From Atrichornis clamosus (Eukaryota > Chordata > Aves > Passeriformes > Menuridae), in assembly GCA_013400975.1 (NCBI GenBank), contig WBMZ01005334.1, positions 1-64,000 on the forward strand: a DNA stretch of 64,000 nt. The letters run 5' to 3'. Position numbers and translations under genes: made by a program. Shown one piece after another: positions 1-10,600 of this stretch. How positions within the stretch are numbered: position 1 is the stretch's first letter; every line of letters begins with the position of its first letter. A model generated the notes under the pieces. The model was given only the letters and a program-made list of their open reading frames with translations, was not told where the DNA came from and ran no database searches.

Positions 1-213
1 CCGGGGGGAGCCTGGCGGCGGCGACGGCCCGCGGCGCCCCCCTGCGCGGGGAGCTGCCTGCTGCTGCCCGTCCCGCCGCACCTGGACCCGCGGTGCCTCC
101 CGCTGCCGCCGCCAAGGGCGCAGGAAGGCGCCCCGAGCCCCGCACCAGTTCGGGTGCCCGCTGCCCCCGCCGCTCGCCTCCCCTTCGCCTCCCTGGGGGA
201 GCCGCCGCGGCGT

Positions 214-236
214 GGGACGGGTCGGGAGGCGGCGGG
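214..236 (+). other. G-quadruplex motif 1 (four GGG runs)
   Basis: Four GGG runs begin at 214, 219, 224 and 234, with loops of 2, 2 and 7 bases. This meets the canonical G3+N1-7 rule on the sense strand. It would act as a DNA quadruplex in the promoter, or as an RNA quadruplex if exon 1 starts upstream of it. Folding is inferred, not shown. Confidence 0.6.
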
Positions 237-276
237 CGCTGCTGCCGGGCCGTCGCGTCTGGTTCAGCGGTGATTT

Positions 277-342
277 ATGGTTTTGTTAACTCAGCATTTG
301 GCACGGCGTGCGAGCGGGGAGAGCGGCGAGCGGGAGTCATAA
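277..342 (+). other. Short upstream ORF in exon 1 (21 codons plus stop)
   Basis: An ATG at 277 (context TTTATGG) opens 21 codons and stops at 340-342 (TAA). If transcription starts upstream of 277, this is a potential uORF in the MBNL2 leader. The -3 position is T, a weak context, although +4 is G. There is no sign of a conserved peptide. Confidence 0.3.
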
Positions 343-361
343 CTTTGTGTTACTTCTGGAA

Positions 362-386
362 GGGAAAGGGAAAGGGCCCCGTGGGG
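362..386 (+). other. G-quadruplex motif 2 (GGGAAAGGGAAAGGG plus GGGG)
   Basis: G runs at 362-364, 368-370, 374-376 and 383-386 are separated by loops of 3, 3 and 6 bases, a canonical sense-strand quadruplex motif. It lies 150 bases upstream of the exon 1 donor, so it probably sits in the 5' UTR of the transcript, where such folds can modulate translation or splicing. Function is inferred from position only. Confidence 0.6.
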
Positions 387-423
387 CCATTGCCGCCCCA
401 GCGGCTGCCTCCAAATCCTCTCT

Positions 424-432
424 CCCCGCCCC
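424..432 (-). promoter_or_regulatory. GC box (SP1-type), reverse orientation
   Basis: CCCCGCCCC on the + strand is the complement of the SP1/KLF core GGGGCGGGG. Such boxes are common in CpG-island promoters. Occupancy is unknown, and it may lie inside exon 1. Confidence 0.4.
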
Positions 433-537
433 ATGCCCGTCTGCTTCATCCCTGCGGCCGGGGGCTCGCTGCAGCCAGCAGGGAATAGCGCTCGGCAGGT
501 TCGCGGGGGGGACACGACACGGGACTGCCACCCGTGA
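433..537 (+). other. Short upstream ORF in exon 1 (34 codons plus stop)
   Basis: An ATG at 433 opens 34 codons and stops with TGA at 535-537, two bases before the exon end. The whole frame therefore lies within exon 1 and cannot extend into exon 2. It is a potential translation-damping uORF. The encoded peptide is Gly/Arg-rich, as expected from GC-rich DNA, and shows no motif. Confidence 0.3.
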
Positions 538-545
538 AGGTGAGT
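537..545 (+). other. MBNL2: Splice donor of exon 1 (AAG|GTGAGT)
   Basis: The exonic AAG is at 537-539 and the intronic GTGAGT at 540-545. The intronic part matches the vertebrate U1 consensus fully. CpG content collapses right after it, consistent with the exon 1/intron 1 border. Confidence 0.75.
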
Positions 546-1621
546 GTGACAGACGGGGAAAAACTGTCAGAAATTAAATATATTTGTTACTACTGGTTTT
601 GCGTGGAAAACCTATATATTTATTCCTTGTACGTACGTATATTTGTCTACATATACACAGAATACGCACACATTTTTTGAACCATGAGAACATTGCCTAT
701 AGGCTTCTGTTTCCAGATGTTTTGTTTTCTATTTCTTTTGGGCATATTTGTATTTCTGCTGGGAGGGGAACAGACAGCAGTAATGTGGCTGCATATGTAT
801 TTGAACAGGAGCAGGGAACAACTTGTGTGCCTTTAATTCAGCTGCAGAGGATATCCATGTGGGATTAATATACTTAAGTGATCGTGTCACACTGACGTAT
901 CTTGTTCAGACTTGTAGATTTTTAAAGCAGTGTGGACTTGTAGGTAGTAGCGGAAGTGTAATTAATTTTAAACATGTGACTTGGCCTAGTGCTTATGATT
1001 TTAACGTGGTATTCGTACCTTGGTAAATATGCATAGATTTAGCCATCTGTCCTCTATTTTCCCTTCATGCATGCACATACCACACTGTGCAAATGAAAAA
1101 GGTACGTGCGGTAAGCTTTAGGGCCAAATACATATTTCAATTCTTCTGGGAAATGCTCTAAAGTTACTCTCAAGGACTAGTGGAAAGCGTCTTTCATACA
1201 GTTTTTGAGTATGTTTAAAGTTAAAGAAAAGTTGCTCCAGCATCAATTACGCCAATTTGTAGCTTGTTTTTGGCACTAATGCTATTTGCATTCATCCAGT
1301 ACAGCTGATACTGCTGCTGGAAGGGATGAAATTTTTCCCATTATGAACAAGGCCCTTTTGTATAGTGTCCGTCTCATGCTTAGAGGATGGGTAGAGCCCT
1401 GTGGTTTCTCTCTCCAGTGATGAGGTGGTGATGGAGTGCCAGTCGGTGTTGCTCATTGACGATCATAGCAACAGAACTTCTAACACAGGCTGGAGCTCCC
1501 ACTTGGGCCACATCAGTCTTTGGCACTTGCTGTAGTTGCTGGCATATGCTATGGCTCATCTACACATGAGTGAAATTTGGAATAGCAGTGGGCCACCGTG
1601 GTGATTTGTACTAGAGCAAGA

Positions 1622-1640
1622 GTCTGTCTGTCTGTCTGTC
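1622..1640 (+). repeat. (GTCT)n microsatellite
   Basis: About 4.75 perfect copies of GTCT, followed by degenerate CCATCCATG. A short simple repeat. Confidence 0.8.
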
Positions 1641-1739
1641 CATCCATGCAAAGTAACTTGCAGGATGGTGCCTGTTTTCCTGCAGCTGAAGAGATGGGCT
1701 GTTTTGTTGTGGTGTCCCTGCTGTCACCACAGGAGTGGT

Positions 1740-1764
1740 ACCTATCTGCATTGTGCAGATAGGT
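1740..1764. repeat. Perfect hairpin: 11-bp stem, 3-base loop
   Basis: The left arm ACCTATCTGCA (1740-1750) is exactly complementary to TGCAGATAGGT (1754-1764) around a TTG loop. A smaller inverted pair, ACCAC/GTGGT, sits directly upstream at about 1726-1739. No RNA gene family is recognised. A near-palindrome of this size can arise by chance in 64 kb. Confidence 0.6.
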
Positions 1765-2138
1765 GGGTGGATGACATAACATGTATCACTTCAACATACT
1801 TTCCCTCTGAAACTTATCTCCTCTATTATTTACGGCCCTCTCTCTGAAGAAATGGCCTGGGTTTAGTCAACAGCAAACCTGCCAAAATATCAGATCTTTT
1901 GCATTGGTATGTTTGGGATTGTGATGCTGGAATGTTCATTTGAGCATCATTTTCTTAAATTTGGCTTTTACAGAATGACAGTTGTCATAAGAAGATTAAA
2001 AATAAAGTCTACTTGCTGCTAACACTTGGTGGGTGAAATTTTCATCTCTTATACTCCAGATGCTCTGCAGTTTATCTGCTGGTTGCAGAGTCTCTAGAAT
2101 TTAGTGTGCAGTATTAAACAGACTGCTTTTTCTCCTAA

Positions 2139-2230
2139 CCTGGGGATTCTTAAACTGTGGTATACCTGCCATAGCAAAAGTAGTATTTGAATTCTGCCAC
2201 CAGTGGCATGAGACTGCCATTTGGGGAACT
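2139..2230 (+). mobile_element. Possible hAT-type DNA transposon end (decayed)
   Basis: The segment starts CCTGGGGATTCTTAAACTGT and continues through a block with CACCAGTGGCATGAGACTGCC. This resembles the terminal region shared by many vertebrate hAT/Charlie-type elements, where a CAGGGGTTCTCAAACT-like terminus leads into a CCAGTGG block. No partner terminus or transposase sequence was found nearby, so it would be a fossil fragment. Chance or another old repeat family is possible. Confidence 0.35.
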
Positions 2231-4300
2231 TTCTTAGTCTTGCTTTTCCTGGGTTAAAAGCTTGGTTACAAGACAGTGGAAAAAGTCCTCTTAACAATTT
2301 ATGGCAGGAAGGAAGAAAAAGCGTATTAAATTGGTATTCCCATTGCTGCCTGATGGTGTTAGATTTTTTGCATCCTCTGGGTAGCTCTTGGAATCTCAGC
2401 AACACTGCATGATTATTTTACTCCTTATGGTGCCAAGTAGAATTATACAGCCTAATTTATTTAAGTTTGGCATGTTCTCACTGAAACTCGTGCCATGCTA
2501 GGTGAATGAACAGTTTTTGTTTATATTGCTTTCACTCCCCCTCCCCTTTTAATAGGCCCTCACAGGTCTTACTGTAGTTCTACTAGAAGGTTTCTGAATT
2601 TGGTTGAACCTGTCAATAAAAATAGAAATAAAGAACTATGAGCCATATTAAACCTGGTATCAAAGAAGGTATTTTCATGCTGTCAGTTACCAGGGTAGAA
2701 ATCTTACTTCTCATGGCTCCAGCCAGTCCTGCAATCACATTTACTGCTCTTCTATAAATTTATTTTCTGACAGTTTATTGTTAGCTCTCTGTGGCTGAAG
2801 TACTCAGGACAGATGTGAACACACTTCCTTCATCTTTGAAGAATTACAGACTCACCTAATTGGCTCCCAGATCACACTGTATCTTTCTTCATATCCCTTA
2901 TCATAATTCAGACTCTTTCAGTCTACTTATTATTCCTTTCCAGTTGTCTTTTAACAATTGAATCTTTGCTGGATCACTTTTCCCCTGATGAATTATTATT
3001 TATTTTATCAGAGGCATCCAAGAAATGAAATGACTGATGGATTATTTTTTCCCCTCCCATTACCTTTCTTCAATATTCTCCCACGTTCATTTGCAAGTAG
3101 AGTTACTTAGAAAGTATTCATTAAAATGTCATTGAAGTGAAAGTCAAGACTGAGTGTTACTCAAAAATGCTTTTCAGTTTCAAGTCACTCATTTCTGGTG
3201 AATAAACCTTTAAAAACAAAAACAATCTCTTTCTTTTCTACTGCAGATACTTTCCTTGTGCATTTTGCTCTCTTGATCATTGTGGTTGGATTACTTGTGG
3301 TAACTGGGTTTGACACAATCAATTGGTTTACAGCTTTAGAGAAACACAGTATCAAAACACTCAACTAACTTCGGAATAAAAATGTATGCCTCAATCAACT
3401 ACAGGTATGAAGAATGAGTAGACCTCTTCAAAAAGCTTAAAGTGCTGAAGAACTCAACATACAGCTGCATGCCAACATTTTTGGTTCACGTTGGGTGACT
3501 AATGGCAGTGGTGACACTCAGCAGCTGTTCCTCTGTGTAGCCCAAGGTAGCCCTGTTGCTGCCCAGGGCCGGGGCCACAGGGAGCTGTAAGATTGCAGGT
3601 AGGTGTTTGAACACTGTGAGGATGCAGCCTGGAAGATGGGAGGATGATGCTATGAAGCTGTGTTACTGGGGAAGGACATAACACGTTCTGGAGTAATCAA
3701 ATTTCCTGGGTTGGAAAGCTTCACAGGCCGCCCACAGTGCACTGGGGACACAGATGACTCTTTGCCTAGATAGAGCTGAGACAGCAATGCTGTTATTGAG
3801 TAGTGTTTCAGTATGAAAGTATAATGTCAGTGTAAAGTCCAGAAATACTTCTGACCTATGACCACTTGGGATCATGTATCTTAAAGCAACAAACCTAGGG
3901 TCTGTCTGTGGCTGCAAACTCTTGACAATGTTCTCTGCTCACCACTGAATTCCAGGCTTAGGTTTAACTTCAGTTATTCCTCCTTGTTTGGATGGTGCTG
4001 CAGTTGTTTGTGCTGAGGTTAAATAGGTCTGTTGTGTCTTCACACAGGGAGAGACTCTTTCTGGCTGAGTCACCTGGTGATTTGACACTGATGTTAGAAG
4101 GTAGTGTATAGGGAATTGAGCTTTGTAGGTCTCTACAGGAGAAGGATCAAGTGATGGGGGAGCAGCTTCCCTCTGCTGCCTGTTTCTCCATTGTCCCTTA
4201 GGAAGGACACAAACTATTCATAATATTTCTGTTGTCCCTTTTGAGGTATCCTCCCAGTGAGAGACAAATATTTCATGCCTACTGGTATCAAAAAGGAGGT

Positions 4301-4366
4301 CTGTGAGGTTGGTTATATATCAGCCCATACTTCCTGTGAGGTTGATTATATATTAGCCCATACTTC
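4301..4366 (+). repeat. Tandem duplication, 2 x 33 bp
   Basis: Two adjacent 33-base units (4301-4333 and 4334-4366) differ at only two positions (31/33). Each unit starts CTGTGAGGTTG and ends GCCCATACTTC. This is a recent local duplication, plausibly by replication slippage, and its copy number could be polymorphic. Confidence 0.85.
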
Positions 4367-7229
4367 CTCTGAAAAGTGGTAGTTTGAAGTATGGGAAGAT
4401 CCATGTCCTTTCTTTAGTTTGATGTCCCTAGTCTGTAGCATTAAGCTTATTGAAGTGAGCCGATAGTTGGCTTTGTTACTTATCTTTTTCAGGAATGGAA
4501 GATTTGGCACTAGCCAGTGGTAGCTCAGGACAGTATATCCATAGTGAGTTTCTTCAGTAATGGTAGGACTGTTGTATTTTTGAGGAGGAAGAAGACTGCC
4601 AAGTATTTTGTTAATGATTTAAGGCTAGAAGGAGTATGGTTTTCTTGGAGGAAAAAAACCCACCCTGTTTTAACGTGTCTAAAGGTGTCATGTCTAAATG
4701 GGCTTGACTTGAGCTGTGTAAGCTGGCTGTTGGTGGATACAGGTGAGGCATGGTTTTGTGTCCTGAGAGGGCTTTCCGAGCGTGCACAAGGTTTTCACAG
4801 AGTATTTCCTTGCTGTGGAGTATGTCTGTATGGATGTCATAGGAAATGAGCATGGAAGGCCTTAGCATAGGCTTTGATGCATTAGTTATTTCAGCATTTA
4901 TTTGCCATTCTCAATTTGGGAATTTCTGTCCTGTGTGTATGGTGAGATACTGAAAGCGTCAGGGTAATTTTTGGTTGTCAGGAGTTGACTGGTTTTGATC
5001 ACACACTTGATGTGTGGGTCCCTGAGCCCTCAGGTCCTTGCCCTGCTGCTTTTTGTGAGCTCTAGAAGATTTTGGAGTTTCTCAGCCCTTGCTCTACTGA
5101 GGCTCTTTCTGGCTCCTGGGAAGCTGGCCATACTTTCAATTGCTTGAATGAGGTGATGCTCTTTCCATAACTGCAGTAGTGTTGTGATATCCATAATCAT
5201 AACTTCTCGGTCAAGTGTTAGGTCAAAAATATGATCAGCTCCACAGGTTGGACCAGGTGTGACTTGTGAAGGTGCCCAAGGGGATTAGGAGGAAACTGGC
5301 TTTTCATAAAAAACAAAAGATGACTTCATCATGTTCAACTCCATCAATATATCTGCTGAAATTCTCAAGATTGATAATTCTGGGACATTTTGCTACCTTC
5401 TATTGCAAGATATTAATGCTAGCCTTACTAAAGCTGTTTGTTTATTGTAATCTTTGAGTGAATGAGTTACTAGCTTTGGCTTTTTAGGCTAGTGATGTCT
5501 AATAAAGGTGCCTTAATATAGGCACCTTAGATTTCATGTTTGCAGATCAGGTGAACAAAATGCTTCTTGCTGTCTGCTTGTCTTGGACTCTGTATTGTGA
5601 GGAGGGGGAAAAAAGGACGTGGGATTTATATCTCATCTAGCTTTGAGTGATGCAATGTATATCATGTATTTCACTCTCAGGATTGTGTATTGCCTGTTGG
5701 CAGTTAGATGTAGGCCTTACGTTACTCAATTCATTCACTTAATTTCGTAATGCTTTGTGCTCTTCGTTTCCTGTTTGTGTGGAGTGTATTTCAGCTGCTA
5801 CTTGAAGCTACTAGAAACTGTCTGATTTCTCTGGTTCTTTCCCTCTAATTCCTTGAAAAGCCCATTACAGTTTATAGCATGGCAAATGAAGCGGGCCACG
5901 TAATTCGGATTGCTGGGTGCCACAGGAGAGGCACGTGATTCTTCTTGCAGGCACAAGTTGTTGAATCATGGAAATGGTTAGACCTGGATATGCCTCCTGT
6001 GGGAGCAGTGGTGAGTGTGGACAGGAAGGATGAGGGCAGGGTAATATTAAGGTTAAGGCACATTCCATCAGAAGGAGGTGGTGTTGGTGGCTTCAGTTGG
6101 TAATTTTTTTTTTTAAATAACCTGTCCTCACTGTTGGGAATTAGAGGAAGAGAGAAGAAAAATCTCCCCAATTCCTGAGCTGTAAAGAGGCCACTTGACT
6201 AATAGTGTGGCAATAACTGGAGGCCAGAGCTGGGTGGAGCTCAATACTCCTCCCTCATGAAGCGGCAGAAGACTTCGGTCATCTGAACTGTGGTGATGGC
6301 CCTGGGGCTCACAGGAGGATTACTACAGCACTGTTCTTGCTTTCTAGAAAGCTTACATCATTCTTCTTTACAAATCTCGAAGATGATTGAAGTGTTTTTC
6401 CTTATGTGGTACAAGCAGTTCCAAACCTGCTGGAGCTGGTTCCTGCTGCTGCGGAGTCCCTGGTGGAGTCTGCTGCTGGAAATGAACTGGGATGGAGGAA
6501 AGTGTCAGTTAGTGCAGAAGTGTGCAGAAAGCTTTTAGGATTGACATGATGAATTTTCTAAACAGGAGGAAGAATTGAAACTGCTGTAGTTCCACTTTGC
6601 TTACTCCAGCAAGATTTTGTCAGTGGGTTCTTAGTTATTTGTTGATTTCTGCATAATAGACTGAAAAAAGGAGCAGAATGAATGGGATATCCATAACGGT
6701 TAGTTTTTTTGTGTGATTTTTTTTTTGAGCTGCCAGTACTCTTGAAGTTACATTGTATCAAAAAGAAATCTTTGGATGTGGCCATGATTGGAAGCAGCTG
6801 GATGAAATTTCAGGGGTTTTTTTGAAGGACCTATAAAGAACTCCTATAGAAAGTAAGCACTGGTAACTTCATTTGTTATTGAGAGATGTCTTGATCATAA
6901 ATATCTTTGTAAAATGCAAAATAACTGAGAACAATTAAATAGAAAGGTCTAAAATTCTGTGGACATTTCTGTACAGGATGCAGAGGTTTTAACATATCCC
7001 TTCTGTCAGCAGTACGAAGAGAAATCAAAAGAAGCAAATACAAAACATCTGAGTGATAGTCCCTTACATATAGTACCAGTAGTAAAGGGAAGGTAGAACT
7101 AGAAGTCTCTCTAATTCATCCAGTGTGAATAGAGCACATGGTCACAGCCTTTGTCAGGGCCGTACTTCTAGCTCAGATGAAGTCCTACTGCCATGTCTAG
7201 TTCCAGTGAAGAGTTACTTTTATGAATAG
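4367..7229. other. Intronic sequence, no gene seen
   Basis: AT-rich intron 1 with only short chance frames. A small inverted repeat, AAGGTGCC/GGCACCTT, occurs at 5505-5528 with an 8-base spacer. Nothing else is recognised. Confidence 0.6.
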
Positions 7230-7613
7230 GGGTCTAGTCTGAGGGAGCTGGTCTTCTTTACTTGGATGAAAAGTAGGCAAGGGACAATCCAGTACCTGTT
7301 ACAGCTACTAGAGGGGGATTATGAAGATAATAGGACCAAACTCTACTCAGTAGTGCCAGATGGCACCAAGGGACAGTGACAACAAATTATGTCTTTGGAA
7401 ATTCAGGTTGGATGTTGGGAAGATCTTTTTACTAGGAGAGTAGTGCAGCACAGTAGCAGGTCATACAGAGGAACAAGCATCGGCTCTCTGAGCTTCTTAG
7501 GACTCATCAAGGCAAAGCCATGCTGACCCAATCTGCTCTTGATGATTGTTTTCTTTTGAGCCTGAAGCTAGACTAGGTAGCCCCCTGAGGTTTCCTACAA
7601 TCAAAGTTTCTAG
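7230..7613 (+). mobile_element. Old, diverged CR1 LINE 3' end
   Basis: Landmarks of the CR1 3' region appear in order: GAGGGAGCTGG (7251), TACAGCTACTAGAGGGGG, CCAAACTCTACTCAGTAGTG, TTCAGGTTGGATGTTGGGAA, then GACTAGGTAGCCCCCTGAGG near the end. Substitutions and small indels are frequent, marking an old insertion with no surviving reading frame. The copy is 5'-truncated, as is usual for CR1, and lies in the same orientation as MBNL2. Confidence 0.75.
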
Positions 7614-10600
7614 GAGAATTGCCTGCCACTCTGAAGTGAAGTTTTTAGACTACTTTGGACTGAGCTGACCAGCCACTGTGGGATGCAGGGTGGTAAACTT
7701 ACTTTTGTGTCCTCAATACAGCTTTTGTAGTTCATACAGTAATGCTTCAGAGTACTATTTTGAGATCAGTATTGTTAACCTAAGTACTTATAACCTTAGG
7801 ACCAGCAGAATATTTTTGTCAACAGGTTTCTTTTGGTCTCACTTGTCCCAGAAGCAGGGGGCAGAACTCTCTGATGGTTAATACTGCCCAAACATGCAAG
7901 TCCCTCCTTGTGGGTCCGCTGAAGATAGCTTTGGGGGGGATGAAGTGGCATTACAATTGCCAAGAGGGCAGGTGGTCTGCAGGGAAATTTGGCTTATGAT
8001 CTTAAGTTCATAAAACTGTATACCCCACAGAAAAAGATCTATGTTAACTTCATCTTGTGCTTTTTCTCTGCAGTCCCCTTTGCTTCATGGTACTACCTTT
8101 AAGTAAGCCAAAGGTAGCAGACAGGATACCTTCAAATCTTGGTTTTGCTCTACTAATATGTATTAGTAGTCATATTTTATCATTATTAGAGTTGATATGT
8201 GAGGAAATAGCCAAAGGTATGGCTTTGTCAATTTATAACACTTTTTTTTTAAGTGGGAGAGAGAGAAAGAGGAAGAGGAGAGTTGGAGAAAAATGCAGAA
8301 TAGGTGAAGTAGTTGTGTTAGAAAGCTGGATACTATCCCCTTACAGACATTTCCCTACAAATAAACTCTCCATTCCATCTTTGGGTCTCTGGTGAATGAA
8401 GCCCTGTATGCATTTTGATTTTTGAGGCATTCTTTCTGTAATTTACTTCATTCTTCTAGTGGTGGGATTAAATATTGACATGTGCTGCTTGAAACATGCT
8501 GTTTTCAGAGGTCATGCTTTTGGATGCCATTTTATCCCACGCAGTGCTTCTGCTAGAGGACCTTGTTTCTTACTCTCCATTACTCATACTTGCTTGCTTA
8601 GTTTTTTCTGTGTGAAAACAATTCTTGTTTCTCTTTGTGTTTACAGCTACTTATTTCTTGGTTTCTGTTACATGACATTTGGGAAAAATGAAGGTTCATG
8701 TTCATGTATATAGTATTATGTGACAGAGTAATTAGGCAAAGACCCACATGTAATGTTTAAAAGCATTATACAACAAAGTGTTCCTGACACTTCACAGTAA
8801 TCAGAGAGCAAGCTGAAACAAAGCAACCTCTTTTGAGGTGCAAATGGAAATTTGGTGCAAAACTCATGACTGAATGCATCTAAGTCTGATGTTTAAAGAA
8901 AAGCCTGCCTAAGTGAACACAAACTCATAGACTTCACAAAACAGAGCTGCCTGTTAACCAAAAGACTAGTTGCTTGCCAGCAGTTCACTTGGCATAGCTT
9001 TCTCCTACCTGTCATCCATACTTCACAGAAAGAAATAAAACCCTGTACTTACATACTCCAGGCCCTCTCTTGCCAAGGTAGTGCTTTGTTAATTATATGG
9101 AGTCCTCTGCTCTTACATGTGCAGGTTATTAATTGCTGTAAAAGGGTGAGGGATTGAATGCTACTCTTACTGATTTAAAAAAAAAAAATTATCCAGTTGG
9201 CTCTCATTTTCTGTGAAGTTTCCTGGAGCCTATTTTCTCTGCTTACAGTGGAGATTGCTTGCTGATTTTGCTGCATGCCCCTGAGCATCTACCCTACAGA
9301 CTCAGGCTGTTAAGGCGCAGCTTGTAGGGGAATGGGAGGCAGCATCCCCTGTTAAATAGCGATGGGTTGTTTTACACCTGTATTGCAGTAGTGTGCAAAA
9401 ACAATAGTGTAATTTTAATGAGTTAGAGCAAGTTGAATTATTTTTGTTCTAATTTTTGTGCTAAATTGAAGATGGGAAAATTCAAAATGTAGCTTAGTTT
9501 CAGTGGCATTTTTTCCCTTTGGGTTTATAATGGAGTAATAAAATAGAGCTTTTGATTTAAAGGATAATTAGAGAGTTCTCATTACATCACTGGTTGGAAG
9601 ATGTATTATTTGGAGCCATTGCTTGAATTATAAGCAAGATTTCAAATACATTTGAGGCTGATAACTGAATCTTCATAGATTTAAAAAATACTAGGTTTAC
9701 ATGCAGAAAACTTAATTGGAATATATCTCTCATGTAGTTACACAAAGTATAAATTTTGGTAATTTAGGAACTTCTTGCTCCTTCATCTTCCAACCTACTG
9801 GGAAGACAAGGGGTACCCCAAGATAAGGGGTAGAAGTTTAGTATAAGCATCCTCCACCTATGCTTCTTGAAACACAAGAGGGTTTTCCTATGCCTATGTG
9901 ACTTTGTGGCTGAGGTTAGTAGGTTTTATGAAAAGGTAATTTATCAAATGGTTTCCTCCTGTTGTGGGTTTGAACAGGAACTGCTCCAAATCTGAGGCCA
10001 GAACAATGGGTATGGAGGAAATTAGTCATGGAGGGGGCTGAGGAGGAAGGAGCATGTTTTTATCAGCCATAGAAGAACTTCCCAGTACATGCATGGGGGT
10101 TTCACTAAAGATGATTTATGCATCAGTGGGTAGTGCCGGATTACACCTTTGCTTTGTTTCCAATTGAGTATTAAAGGCTTTGAGTATGAAAGACTCACTT
10201 TCTTCTTAATTTGACACGTTTGTGAAGTATTCTTCATAACCACATGGATTCAAAATACATTGTTATGAAGGGTTAAGCATTTGGTGTTTATTTCAGCTGA
10301 AGTCAAAGGCTTCCATCAGGTAATTCCCTAGTTGTAGTAGTTGTTGTACAAACTAGGGGAACATGAAGTCAGTTACCAGAGAGAGATTTATCTTGAAGTT
10401 ATGATATATGTTGCTAGCTTAAATAGTGCTTGCATTTTTACCTTAAGATTCCTCGTGATTCATAAAACGTTCCGAATAGGGTTCAGCAGCTGAAGATAAA
10501 GGTTTTCTGTTTTGTATATAACTCTTCTATATTCTGCTGGAAGATTTGGGAAGATCTATTCTGATAGGAACATTCCTGAGGAAATGGTTACATTTTTGGA

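Larger units (their letters stand above)
1..539 (+). other. MBNL2: Non-coding first exon (5' UTR), start not resolved
   Basis: The 3' edge is well supported: AAG|GTGAGT at 539/540 is a near-perfect vertebrate donor at the end of a CpG island. MBNL-family genes begin with non-coding 5' exons and place the start codon in a later exon, which fits the coding exon at 37757. The 5' edge cannot be read from sequence, and part of this span may be promoter rather than transcript. Two ATGs inside (277 and 433) open only short frames that stop before the donor, so the exon contributes leader, not protein. Confidence 0.65.
1..540 (+). promoter_or_regulatory. MBNL2: CpG-island promoter region of MBNL2
   Basis: The first 540 bases are very GC-rich and dense in CpG, especially 1-260. 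Composition switches abruptly to AT-rich, CpG-poor DNA just after the splice donor at 540. This is the usual form of a vertebrate housekeeping-type promoter/first-exon CpG island. No convincing TATA box is seen. The island is cut by the left window edge, so the transcription start may lie upstream or inside. Orientation is inferred from the + strand donor and from the + strand MBNL2 coding exon at 37757. Assignment to MBNL2 rests on there being no other gene between the two. Confidence 0.8.
545..4300. other. Intronic sequence, no gene seen
   Basis: AT-rich intron 1. Apart from the (GTCT)n run, the hairpin at 1740 and the hAT-like fragment at 2139, I see nothing with protein, RNA-gene or repeat identity on either strand. 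A modestly GC-richer stretch around 3480-3660 has no recognisable content. Confidence 0.6.

Noticed and set aside
93..488. 131-codon open frame across the CpG island
   Set aside because: It begins at GTG with no ATG, and its Ala/Gly/Pro/Arg-rich product is what GC-rich DNA yields by chance. The region is promoter/5' UTR.
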